NCBI GenBank assembly: GCA_007375925.1
Contig: VMFH01000050.1
Coordinates: 1-6,542 of the forward strand
DNA: 6,542 bases
Direction of reading: 5' to 3'
DNA from: Parcubacteria group bacterium Gr01-1014_72
Lineage (GTDB): Bacteria > Patescibacteriota > Minisyncoccia > Phycocordibacterales > VMFH01
Positions 1 through 5,613 of the stretch are shown piece by piece; the first letter of the stretch is position 1, and every line of letters starts with the position of its first letter. A program made the position numbers and the translations under genes. A model generated the notes under the pieces. That model ran no database searches. It had not been told where the DNA came from and saw only the letters and a program-made list of their open reading frames with translations.

Positions 1-1295
1 TTAAGAAACTCCTCCGCCGAGGTCTCTGCCGTACCCGTCATGCCGGAGAGCTTCTCGTACATACGGAAGTAGTTTTGGAAGGTGATAGACGCAAAGGTGC
101 GCGACTCCTTCTGGAGGGGCACCCCTTCCTTCGCCTCAACCGCCTGATGCAGACCCTCGCTCCAGCGCCGCCCCGGCATGAGACGACCCGTGAACTCGTC
201 CACAATGACCACCTCACCCTCACGCACCACATACTCTTTGTCTTTATGAAAGAGCGCCCGTGCCCGCACCGCCGTCTCCAAGTGATGCACATACTTGATG
301 CCGCCCTCGGTGTACATATTGCCGACACCGAGCACCTTCTCGGTCTTTTCAATGCCGGAATCCGTAAGCGTTACCGCACGGCGTTTCTCGTCCACCGTGT
401 AGTCTTCCTCCGGCGTAAGGCGCGAGGCGATACCTGCAAAAGTACGGTAGAGCTCATCTGATTCCGTCGTCGGCGCAGAAATAATAAGCGGGGTGCGCGC
501 CTCGTCAATCAAAATGGAATCAATCTCATCAACGATTGCGTATGAAAAATCTCTCTGACGGAGACGCGCCGGATCGTACTCCAAGTTATCGCGCAGGTAA
601 TCAAACCCGAACTCATTGTTCGTGCCGTAGGTAATGTCCGCCTCATACGCCTCGCGCCGCGAACACGGCTTCAAAAACTCATGCACCACATGGAATGACC
701 CCGTCCTGTCCCTCGTTTCATCAAGTTTATCTTCTCCTTTTTCTGTCGCTTCATGTTCCGTGCTCCGTGCTCTGTGCTCCGTGTTCTGTGCTCTGTGCTC
801 TGCGTCATACCGGAACGAGCTGTCGTGATTGATGACGCCAACGGTGAGTCCGAGCGCGTGGTACACCTGCCCCATCCAAACTCCATCGCGTCGAGAGAGG
901 TAATCGTTGACGGTGACGATGTGCACGCCCTTCCCCGCGAGCGCATTCAGGTACGCCGGCAGTGTCGCCACAAGCGTTTTCCCCTCGCCGGTCCGCATCT
1001 CGGCAATCTTTCCTTCATGGAGCGCAATGCCTCCCATGAGCTGAACGTCAAAGTGTCGCTCGCCAAGCGTGCGACGCGCCGCCTCGCGGACAGCGGTGAA
1101 CGCTTCAGGCAAAAGAGCGTCGAGCGATTCGCCGGAAGCGAGACGGTTCCGAAACTCCGCCGTCTTTGCTTGAAGTTCCTCCGCCGAGAGCGTACGCATC
1201 CCCTCCTCAAAAGCGGTTGTACGGGCAACGAGCGGCTCATACCCCTTCAAAATCCTACTGCTCTCACTCCCGAAAAAGCGTGAAAATATGGACAT
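1..1295 (-). CDS. secA: Protein translocase subunit SecA, N-terminal part (431 codons, runs off the window)
   Basis: SecA is the cytoplasmic ATPase motor that drives preproteins through SecYEG. The frame is open from the ATG at 1295-1293 to the window edge. The start is supported by the typical SecA opening MSIFSRFFGS. Visible motifs are Walker A RTGEGKT (101-107), the motif around VNDYLSRRD (129-137), ITYGTNNEFGFDYLRDN (221-237), the Walker B region VDEIDSILIDEARTPL (255-270), and YEKLSGMTGTAETSAEEF (413-430). The last segment belongs to the first nucleotide-binding fold, and the preprotein-binding region lies before it. Between about residues 164 and 198 is a charged insert absent from Escherichia coli SecA. 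Part of it, residues 166-181 (EHRAQNTEHRARSTEH), is encoded by a heptamer DNA array, but the frame stays intact, so the gene is probably functional. There is no Shine-Dalgarno; an extended -10 box lies 9 nt upstream. Identification is near certain; only the C-terminal half is missing. Confidence 0.97.
   Translation of the reverse strand, partial: MSIFSRFFGSESSRILKGYEPLVARTTAFEEGMRTLSAEELQAKTAEFRNRLASGESLDALLPEAFTAVREAARRTLGERHFDVQLMGGIALHEGKIAEMRTGEGKTLVATLPAYLNALAGKGVHIVTVNDYLSRRDGVWMGQVYHALGLTVGVINHDSSFRYDAEHRAQNTEHRARSTEHEATEKGEDKLDETRDRTGSFHVVHEFLKPCSRREAYEADITYGTNNEFGFDYLRDNLEYDPARLRQRDFSYAIVDEIDSILIDEARTPLIISAPTTESDELYRTFAGIASRLTPEEDYTVDEKRRAVTLTDSGIEKTEKVLGVGNMYTEGGIKYVHHLETAVRARALFHKDKEYVVREGEVVIVDEFTGRLMPGRRWSEGLHQAVEAKEGVPLQKESRTFASITFQNYFRMYEKLSGMTGTAETSAEEFL
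753..801 (-). repeat. Heptamer tandem array (7 units, RGARCAY) inside secA
   Basis: On the minus strand, seven contiguous 7-bp units read AGAGCAC, AGAGCAC, AGAACAC, GGAGCAC, AGAGCAC, GGAGCAC, GGAACAT. The same unit family makes up the arrays at 5483-5573 and, more degenerate, at 2969-3069. The array is translated in frame within secA. Because 21 nt is three units, the peptide has a seven-residue period (EHRAQNT, EHRARST, EH). Confidence 0.93.
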
Positions 1296-1304
1296 GGAAA
1301 GCAC

Positions 1305-1313
1305 AATATAGCA
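1305..1313 (-). promoter_or_regulatory. Extended -10 promoter of secA, nearly leaderless
   Basis: The minus strand reads TGCTATATT, an extended -10 element (TGN plus a hexamer matching TATAAT at 5 of 6). The hexamer ends 9 nt before the secA ATG, so transcription would start about 3 nt before the start codon. No good -35 is visible; that position falls in the preceding terminator hairpin. Assignment is from sequence alone. Confidence 0.55.
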
Positions 1314-1314
1314 T

Positions 1315-1355
1315 AAAACGAAAGCCCCGTCCCGCTGCTCGGAGCGGGACGGGGC
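1315..1355 (-). terminator. Intrinsic terminator between the small basic ORF and secA
   Basis: A perfect 13-bp stem pairs 1343-1355 with 1324-1336 around a 6-nt loop. It is very GC-rich (GCCCCGTCCCGCT paired with AGCGGGACGGGGC). On the minus strand it is followed by TTTCGTTTT. It begins 18 nt after the stop of the small basic ORF and ends just before the secA promoter, so it would separate the two transcription units. Confidence 0.8.
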
Positions 1356-1373
1356 GGGACAATACGCCTTTCA

Positions 1374-1451
1374 CTATCGGCGGCGGCGAGATGATTTCCG
1401 CCTCTTCGTCGCCTTGCGACGCTTCGCCGCCTTTCTTTTCTTTTTTGCCAT
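1374..1451 (-). CDS. Very small, highly basic protein (25 aa), unknown function
   Basis: The frame encodes MAKKKRKAAKRRKATKRRKSSRRRR and a TAG stop. Of 25 residues, 18 are Lys or Arg, and the rest are Ala, Ser, Thr and the initiator Met, with no acidic or aromatic residue. That composition suggests binding to nucleic acid or the ribosome, like histone-H1-type tails or very short basic ribosomal proteins, but I do not recognise a family. Support for a real gene comes from the strong intrinsic terminator 18 nt downstream and from an otherwise empty region between murB and secA. Against it are the short length, no clear Shine-Dalgarno and no clear promoter. An imperfect hairpin (1466-1498, GCAACCTTT pairing with AAAGGTTTGC) lies 14 nt upstream of the ATG. 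It is a moderate-confidence gene call with no functional assignment. Confidence 0.5.
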   Translation of the reverse strand: MAKKKRKAAKRRKATKRRKSSRRRR

Positions 1452-1516
1452 TAGAGATGTGAGGTGCAAACCTTTGTAACCGAAACTGAAAAGGTTGCGC
1501 TAAAAACTAATCAATG

Positions 1517-1528
1517 GAGTGTACACTC
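1517..1528. promoter_or_regulatory. Perfect 12-bp palindrome, possible operator
   Basis: GAGTGTACACTC is an uninterrupted palindrome in the 218-bp region between murB and the small basic ORF, 66 bp upstream of that ORF's start. The size and symmetry fit a dimeric regulator site, but no regulator is in the window and no promoter is clear beside it. Chance is a real alternative. Confidence 0.25.
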
Positions 1529-1616
1529 TTTTCCCGTCGACCAATGCTCCTAAGATCTGAATCGTAGAGCGGAGAAAATGTGCATAGACTCACGCTCTAT
1601 TATCGCGCACCATGAA

Positions 1617-1636
1617 GAGCCGCGCAATGCGCGCTC
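1617..1636 (-). terminator. Weak hairpin after murB, possible terminator
   Basis: GAGC(C)GCGC pairs with GCGCGCTC around a 3-nt AAT loop, with one bulged C, 34 nt past the murB stop. The minus strand continues TTCATGG, so there is no proper T tract. An additional 7-bp inverted pair (TAGAGCG 1565-1571, CGCTCTA 1593-1599) lies further on. Termination here is only a possibility. Confidence 0.25.
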
Positions 1637-1669
1637 GCACAAAACTGTGGACAACTGGCGGAAGGTGGA

Positions 1670-2686
1670 TCAAGAAAGTTTCTCCACCTCCCACTCAATC
1701 TCAATTCCAATTTTCTCCCGCACGCGTTCTGCAATCTCTTTCGCAAACGACTCTACCTCCGCCGCCGTCGCGCCGCCGAAATTGACGAGGACGAGCGGTT
1801 GCTTCTCATAGAGTCCCACAGCGCCCTTGCGAAACCCTTTGAGACCAAGTGCTTTGTCCAAAATCCATGCAAGCGAAAGCTTCACACCGCCCTCCGGAAT
1901 CGGAAACGCGGGAAGAGTAGGGTGCGCCGCCGCAAGACGCTCATAAACCTCCCGCGTTACAATCGGATTTTTGAAAAACGAACCGGCTGTTCCGTACCCG
2001 TCAAGCGGCGGAAACTTCTCCCGACGGACGGCGAGCACCGCCCTGCGCACCTCTCCGAGCGAAAGCGAGGAAGGGGAACGGGTGCCGAAGCGGCGAGTGA
2101 GATCTTTGTAAGAAATATTCGGCGTCCCCGTCTTTGCGAGGAGAAACGTGACGGCAACGACGATGAGTCCCTTCCCCTCGGACGTCTTAAAAATGCTCGT
2201 CCGGTACCCGAAACGGCACTCGCTCCGCGTGAGCGTGCGAACCCGCATCTCTCCCGTGTCAAAAACGTCAACGGCATGAATCACGTCCTTCACCTCCGCT
2301 CCGTACGCGCCGATATTCTGAATAGGCGCCGCACCGACCGTACCCGGGATGCCGGAGAGATTCTCTACGCCGTAGAGGCCTCGCGTTACCGTCTCCTCAA
2401 CAAACGCATCCCACCCCTCTCCCGAGGCAACCTTCACTAAAACGGTTTCGCCTCTGTCGCTCCATTCCATGCCACACAGATTCAGCTTGATGAGGAGTCC
2501 GTCAAACTCTCCAACAAGCATATTGCTTCCACCACCGAGTATGTGCAGTGGGACACCTTCAGCGCGCGCAAACTGGAGCGCCTCCGAAAGTTCGCTGACA
2601 TTTCCGACAATGCAAAAATAGCGCGCCGTCCCGCACGCTCGAAGCGTCGTAAGCGCTTCCAGAGATTTGTGTTCCTCAATCTTCAT
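1670..2686 (-). CDS. murB: UDP-N-acetylenolpyruvoylglucosamine reductase (MurB), 338 aa
   Basis: MurB is the cytoplasmic FAD enzyme that uses NADPH to reduce UDP-GlcNAc-enolpyruvate to UDP-MurNAc, the second committed step of peptidoglycan synthesis. The FAD-binding fold shows GGGSNML (51-57) and GIPGTVGAAPIQNIGAYG (112-129). The substrate and catalytic part shows YR (161-162) in CRFGYRTSIFK, GSFFKNP (235-241) with the proton-donor Ser236, and a C-terminal EVE with Glu333 in the place of the E. coli catalytic glutamate 325. The loop Tyr is present, as in type I enzymes. Length is normal for the family. The frame extends upstream to an ATG at 2794, but those 36 extra residues do not look like MurB, while MKIEEHKSLEALTTLR is a typical beginning. 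No Shine-Dalgarno is visible at this start. Upstream lies a structured region with a promoter candidate. Confidence 0.95.
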   Translation of the reverse strand: MKIEEHKSLEALTTLRACGTARYFCIVGNVSELSEALQFARAEGVPLHILGGGSNMLVGEFDGLLIKLNLCGMEWSDRGETVLVKVASGEGWDAFVEETVTRGLYGVENLSGIPGTVGAAPIQNIGAYGAEVKDVIHAVDVFDTGEMRVRTLTRSECRFGYRTSIFKTSEGKGLIVVAVTFLLAKTGTPNISYKDLTRRFGTRSPSSLSLGEVRRAVLAVRREKFPPLDGYGTAGSFFKNPIVTREVYERLAAAHPTLPAFPIPEGGVKLSLAWILDKALGLKGFRKGAVGLYEKQPLVLVNFGGATAAEVESFAKEIAERVREKIGIEIEWEVEKLS

Positions 2687-2719
2687 CCGAGTAGAGGTTC
2701 CGCCCCCGATCGGCCGGCG

Positions 2720-2878
2720 GGTGCTAGCTCCAAAACTAGTGTCTAGATGTGAGTGCAGTCGCCGACCGACCCGAGGCACAACACAACACATCATACACCT
2801 GTCTCTCCCACAAATACAAACGCAAACCCCGCCTTGCGGCGGGACTTACGCAGACATTCGTTTTGGGGCACTAGCACC
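2720..2878. repeat. Imperfect inverted repeat with CTAG-rich arms upstream of murB
   Basis: The left arm 2720-2742 (GGTGCTAG, then CCAAAAC, then TAGTGT) matches the reverse complement of the right arm 2854-2878 (GGTGCTAG, then CCCCAAAAC, then GAATGT). A second inverted pair, TGTGAGTGC (2748-2756) and GCACTCACA (2885-2893), is offset, so the two pairings interleave rather than nest. Five CTAG tetramers fall within about 165 bp. A small nonautonomous mobile element is possible, but no target duplication is visible; a folded RNA leader is the alternative. Confidence 0.6.
2811..2850 (-). terminator. Intrinsic terminator or attenuator hairpin upstream of murB
   Basis: On the minus strand, CCCGCC-GCAA-GGCGGG (2843-2828) has a GNRA-type tetraloop. 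The stem extends to 13 bp (2838-2850 with 2821-2833) when G-U pairs are allowed, and is followed by TTTGTATTTG. The plus-strand RNA would have mismatches where the minus RNA has G-U pairs, so the minus strand is the likely acting strand. It could end the ligase transcript (208 nt past that stop), end a short RNA, or act as an attenuator for murB. Confidence 0.65.
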
Positions 2879-2894
2879 GTGCTAGCACTCACAC
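2811..2894 (-). ncRNA. Candidate ~84-nt small RNA or murB attenuator leader
   Basis: A segment bounded by a promoter candidate (2930-2901) and a terminator-like hairpin (2850-2811) contains no open frame of note. Its 5' part can fold locally (CTAGCA-CGG-TGCTAG, 2885-2871) or pair over a long distance with the murB-proximal arm at 2720-2742. It matches no RNA family that I recognise; it does not resemble tmRNA, RNase P RNA or a tRNA. It is inferred entirely from arrangement. Confidence 0.35.
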
Positions 2895-2900
2895 CCTTCC

Positions 2901-2930
2901 ATCGTACCACCGAGCACCTGTCCCTGTCAA
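2901..2930 (-). promoter_or_regulatory. Sigma-70-type promoter directed toward murB
   Basis: The minus strand has TTGACA (2930-2925), an 18-bp spacer and TACGAT (2906-2901). The same hexamer pair with a 17-bp spacer precedes rmlA. Transcription would begin near 2894, giving murB a leader of about 208 nt, or starting the short RNA that ends near 2811. Confidence 0.55.
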
Positions 2931-2947
2931 GCAAGCTCGTGGGCAGG

Positions 2948-2962
2948 GCTGTGGATAACAGC
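2948..2962. promoter_or_regulatory. Consensus DnaA-box sequence within a small dyad
   Basis: The plus strand has TGTGGATAA (2950-2958), the complement of the perfect DnaA box TTATCCACA, inside a GCTGT-ggata-ACAGC dyad. A near match, TGTGGACAA, occurs at 1646-1654. A single box with no AT-rich unwinding region and no dnaA or dnaN beside it does not make an origin; it may be a chance match or a DnaA-titrating site. Confidence 0.25.
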
Positions 2963-2968
2963 TCTCAT

Positions 2969-3069
2969 GGAACCTGAAACATGAAACTTGAAACACAGGA
3001 AAGAAACTCTTTGCAAGAATTTGATTCTTCCCGTATGTTCCATGCTTCAAGCTTCATGCTACATGTTCT
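2969..3069. repeat. Inverted pair of heptamer arrays at the 3' end of the ligase gene
   Basis: Plus-orientation units GGAACCT, GAAACAT, GAAACTT, GAAACAC (2969-2996) face minus-orientation units AGAACAT, GTAGCAT, GAAGCTT, GAAGCAT, GGAACAT (3069-3035). In minus-strand RNA, 3043-3058 pairs with 2980-2995 over 16 bp with two G-U pairs and no mismatch, and pairing continues imperfectly both ways. The loop holds a perfect small hairpin, AAGAAT-TTG-ATTCTT (3015-3029). The ligase stop codon and last codons lie in the array, inside the stem. It may act as a 3' RNA-stabilising or terminating structure, though no T tract follows. Confidence 0.85.
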
Positions 3070-5458
3070 TTAGATACTCATCGGCGCGAGGTTTGAGAGA
3101 GGCGTCTTTCTCCACCGCGCGCTTGATTTCCTGAATCGCCTTCGCTCGTTCTCCGTTCTGAAGGTAGGCGCCCGCGAGGTAGAAATGCAGCTCCGCTTCG
3201 CGCGGCGAGGTTTCCACAATCCGCTTCCACACCGCCGCAGAACGCCCATACGCCCCGACAGCAAAGTACGCCTTCGCCAGCCGCTGGTCGGGTATCACGG
3301 CAGTCTCAAACTCGGGAGTGAGAATCTCCTCCGCAAGCTTGAAATCTTTCGCATAGACGGCAAAGACCGCATACAGGACGCGCGCCTCGCGGTATGTCGG
3401 CAGAAGTTCAAAGGCCTGCTTGAAAGCGGCGAGTGCGCTCTGTGCGTCACCAGCATTGATATAGTTGGTACCGAGCTCAAAGAGGATTGATTGCTTCTGT
3501 GGCGAGAGTGCGTGCGCTTTCTCCACATAGGAAATTGCATCGCGGTACAGGCGGTACTGGGAGAGGAAGGAGCCCATGAAGAGATGGTGCCGCGCGTCAT
3601 CGGGCGCCTGCGCAATCTGGTCAAGGAGCTCGGTGCGCGTGAGGTCAAAAAACTGCTGCTTCAGGTCAACGGAGAGATTTGAGGACGCCACCTGCGTGGA
3701 GACAAGCGCGAGCTGCTCCCGTATTTCACTTGAAGCGAAGGTCTTCCGGGTAAGCGCACTTTTGAAAAGTTCAAAATTTTTGGAAACCCCTCCCTCCTCC
3801 GGCGGGTGCGGGCGAAGCGCCAGAATGAGTTCATGCCCGGCGAGAATCGGGCGGACATTGAAGTAGTAGAGCGAGATGATGCAGAGGAAAATCGTTCCGC
3901 CGCCATAGAGGAACGGGAGTCCCGTAGCGGGCACGTTCTCTCCCACACGCTTCACCTTCGCTCCAGAAACCCCGACCCTCCCGTGGATATAAGCGAGGAG
4001 CGAAAAGAAAAGGATGTAGCTTATGAGATTGTCAAAAACGAAAACATTGTGGAGAAAATACGCGCCGAGGAACGCGGTAAAGATAATTTTTTCACCGATG
4101 GAAACGCCGCGTTCATCCTCACTCGCCCCGTTAGAAGCTCCGCTTCTAACGGGGCTCGTCTCTCTGGAGCGCCACACATAGTAGAGGAGCACGGCGAAGA
4201 GGGAGAGGTACGCAAGAAGTCCGAGCACTCCGGCAGAAATGAGCCAGTCCAGAAAGATGTTGTGCGTCCGGTCAAACCACTGCTCGCGGCTGTGCATCTT
4301 CGGGTCGTAGTACTTGTTGAACACATAGTTGAAGCTCTCCTGCCCCCAGCCCAGAACGGGACGCTCCTTGAAACCCTGCCACGCCATGTTCCAGACGTAG
4401 AAGCGGGCCCGCACGTCGTCATTATCAAGGGAGATGCTCGCGAACCTCCCGAAAATCTTATGTGCGCGAACCGCCGGAATGTCCCGCACCGTGAAAAACG
4501 TACCGATTGCTATGAGAAAAATAGCGACCGCGGCGCCACCGGCTATCCGCATCTTTTTATTAAGCCGCCCAAAGGACAAGAGAAGTACGCCGAGGAGGAG
4601 TACGCCTCCGACAAGCGCAAGCACCGCCCCGCGGGTGCCCGTGTAGAAAAAGATGTAGAACGAGAGGAGTCCGATACCGGCATAGAGAGCGGTCCGCAGA
4701 CGCGGGTGGGTTATGCTCTCACCGCCCTTCTCTGCACACTCATAGATGCCGCGAGAGGGCGACGCCATCTCCACATCACCCGCGGCGCAGATGCTCCAAA
4801 AATAGAGGAGCCGATAGAGGTAGTACATCGAGAAGAGGCCGAACCCGATGCCAACCGAAAGGAGGATGTCTTTGAGGGGGTGGAGCCGCCGGCGGTACCA
4901 GAGAAATCCGAGAAGAAAAATGTTGAAGACGAGGTATCCCGCGAAATAAATGGCGTTGCCAAACGTCGCGTCAACGCGGACACCACCCTGATTGATGTTG
5001 AGCTCCTTCGCGAGTTGCAACAGCGCATAGAGGTCACTCGCGAGAAGCACGCCGATTGAGACGTGCCAGAAACGGCTCCAGATACGCTCGCCTTGAAGGA
5101 GTGAGCTCAACACGAGGAAATAGAAGAAGAGGTGAATGAACCCAATAAACCCTTCCATCCGCTCAAAGTTGGACCAAAAGCTCTTGTATGGACTCTCGCT
5201 CATGAGGTCCGCCACTCCGACGATCGCGAGGAACGCGCCGAGGCACCAGAGAATGTAGGACCTGCGGGGACGAACTGAGGGGTCGCGGAGGGCAAGTAGA
5301 ACCCATAGGGCGAAAGCGATCTCCGTGAGAATGCGAAAGGCGAAATTTTTGCCGGAGATGAACGGAAAAAAGAGGCCGTCAGAGACGATGAGGGGTATGA
5401 AGGGTACGGCGAAGAGACAGGCAAAGATACCGTACCGGAGGATTCTGTCCAAAGTCAT
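3059..5458 (-). CDS. O-antigen ligase/polymerase family membrane protein with C-terminal TPRs (799 aa)
   Basis: It probably joins or polymerises lipid-linked glycans on the outer face of the cytoplasmic membrane. The first 540 residues are strongly hydrophobic, with roughly 12-14 membrane segments. The Wzy_C-type core shows GTRG (274-277, Arg276), then ERPVLGWG (365-372), then a large outer loop ending FDRTHNIFLDWLISAGVLG (395-413), in which His399 sits where WaaL-type ligases carry their essential His. Residues about 618-787 form about five TPR-like units, suggesting partner binding. Start: the frame extends 39 codons upstream to 5575, but that part is only heptamer repeat (MEHRTQS, MEHRTQN) plus the promoter. 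ATG 5458, followed by hydrophobic LRYGIFACLFAVPF, is preferred. Residues 435-445 are encoded by a perfect hairpin repeat, and a hydrophilic stretch (222-255) interrupts two membrane segments. The exact substrate is unknown; a teichuronic or S-layer glycan ligase is possible. Confidence 0.87.
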   Translation of the reverse strand: MTLDRILRYGIFACLFAVPFIPLIVSDGLFFPFISGKNFAFRILTEIAFALWVLLALRDPSVRPRRSYILWCLGAFLAIVGVADLMSESPYKSFWSNFERMEGFIGFIHLFFYFLVLSSLLQGERIWSRFWHVSIGVLLASDLYALLQLAKELNINQGGVRVDATFGNAIYFAGYLVFNIFLLGFLWYRRRLHPLKDILLSVGIGFGLFSMYYLYRLLYFWSICAAGDVEMASPSRGIYECAEKGGESITHPRLRTALYAGIGLLSFYIFFYTGTRGAVLALVGGVLLLGVLLLSFGRLNKKMRIAGGAAVAIFLIAIGTFFTVRDIPAVRAHKIFGRFASISLDNDDVRARFYVWNMAWQGFKERPVLGWGQESFNYVFNKYYDPKMHSREQWFDRTHNIFLDWLISAGVLGLLAYLSLFAVLLYYVWRSRETSPVRSGASNGASEDERGVSIGEKIIFTAFLGAYFLHNVFVFDNLISYILFFSLLAYIHGRVGVSGAKVKRVGENVPATGLPFLYGGGTIFLCIISLYYFNVRPILAGHELILALRPHPPEEGGVSKNFELFKSALTRKTFASSEIREQLALVSTQVASSNLSVDLKQQFFDLTRTELLDQIAQAPDDARHHLFMGSFLSQYRLYRDAISYVEKAHALSPQKQSILFELGTNYINAGDAQSALAAFKQAFELLPTYREARVLYAVFAVYAKDFKLAEEILTPEFETAVIPDQRLAKAYFAVGAYGRSAAVWKRIVETSPREAELHFYLAGAYLQNGERAKAIQEIKRAVEKDASLKPRADEYLKNM
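4125..4155. repeat. Perfect 14-bp-stem hairpin inside the ligase coding sequence
   Basis: GCCCCGTTAGAAGC (4125-4138) and GCTTCTAACGGGGC (4142-4155) are exact reverse complements around a 3-nt loop. It resembles an intergenic terminator or palindromic repeat but has no T tract on either strand. It is read in frame as SPVRSGASNGA (435-445) in a hydrophilic loop between membrane segments, where extra residues would be tolerated. Confidence 0.93.
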
Positions 5459-5464
5459 GGGGGC

Positions 5465-5473
5465 ACTATAGCA
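5465..5473 (-). promoter_or_regulatory. Extended -10 promoter of the ligase gene, predicted leaderless
   Basis: The minus strand reads TGCTATAGT, then GCCCCC, then ATG. The hexamer TATAGT matches TATAAT at 5 of 6 and has the TGN extension. With the usual 7-nt distance, transcription would start on the A of the ATG. There is no Shine-Dalgarno and no good -35; the -35 position falls in the heptamer array. Confidence 0.55.
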
Positions 5474-5482
5474 CGGGGAGAT

Positions 5483-5573
5483 GGAACATGGAACACAGAG
5501 CATGGAACATTCAGAAAAACTCGCGGAATTCATGTTCTGTGTTCTGTGCTCCATGCTCTGTGTTCTGTGTTCC
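5483..5573. repeat. Inverted pair of heptamer arrays between the divergent ligase and rmlA promoters
   Basis: Four plus-orientation units (5483-5510: GGAACAT, GGAACAC, AGAGCAT, GGAACAT) face six minus-orientation units (5573-5532: GGAACAC, AGAACAC, AGAGCAT, GGAGCAC, AGAACAC, AGAACAT) across a 21-bp core. As RNA from the plus strand, the four left units can pair with the opposite array over 28 bp with two mismatches. The arrays fill almost exactly the space between the two promoters (10 bp from the ligase extended -10, 11 bp from the rmlA -35). The minus reading is stop-free and would falsely lengthen the ligase gene. Confidence 0.93.
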
Positions 5574-5584
5574 ATGATGTGGCG

Positions 5585-5613
5585 TTGACACCTGACGACC
5601 TGCCCGTTACGAT
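5585..5613 (+). promoter_or_regulatory. Promoter of the rmlA-like operon, nearly leaderless
   Basis: A perfect TTGACA (5585-5590), a 17-bp spacer and TACGAT (5608-5613) form a sigma-70-type promoter. The -10 ends 9 nt before the ATG, so the 5' leader would be about 3 nt. No Shine-Dalgarno precedes this start. Confidence 0.7.

Noticed and set aside
1..1295. secA as a frameshifted pseudogene interrupted by the repeat
   Set aside because: Codon-by-codon reading across 660-840 shows that the frame continues through the array into HVVHEFLKPCSRREAYEADITYGTNN with no stop.
2687..2794. Upstream ATG of murB with a possible GGGAG ribosome site
   Set aside because: The 36 added residues do not resemble a MurB N-terminus and are encoded by the inverted-repeat region; the family start is at 2686.
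2940..2965. Replication origin based on the DnaA box
   Set aside because: Only one perfect box and one distant near match, with no AT-rich region and no dnaA, dnaN or gyr genes nearby.
2687..3058. tRNA or other standard structural RNA gene in the intergenic region
   Set aside because: No acceptor/T-loop arrangement, no tmRNA, RNase P or SRP RNA signature could be found on either strand.
2969..3069. CRISPR array
   Set aside because: Units are contiguous degenerate 7-mers without spacers, and no cas genes are present.
3806..5059. 417-codon open frame on the plus strand, antisense to the ligase gene
   Set aside because: Its product is a low-complexity run of charged residues with no domain, no start signal, and it mirrors the codon bias of the membrane protein on the other strand.
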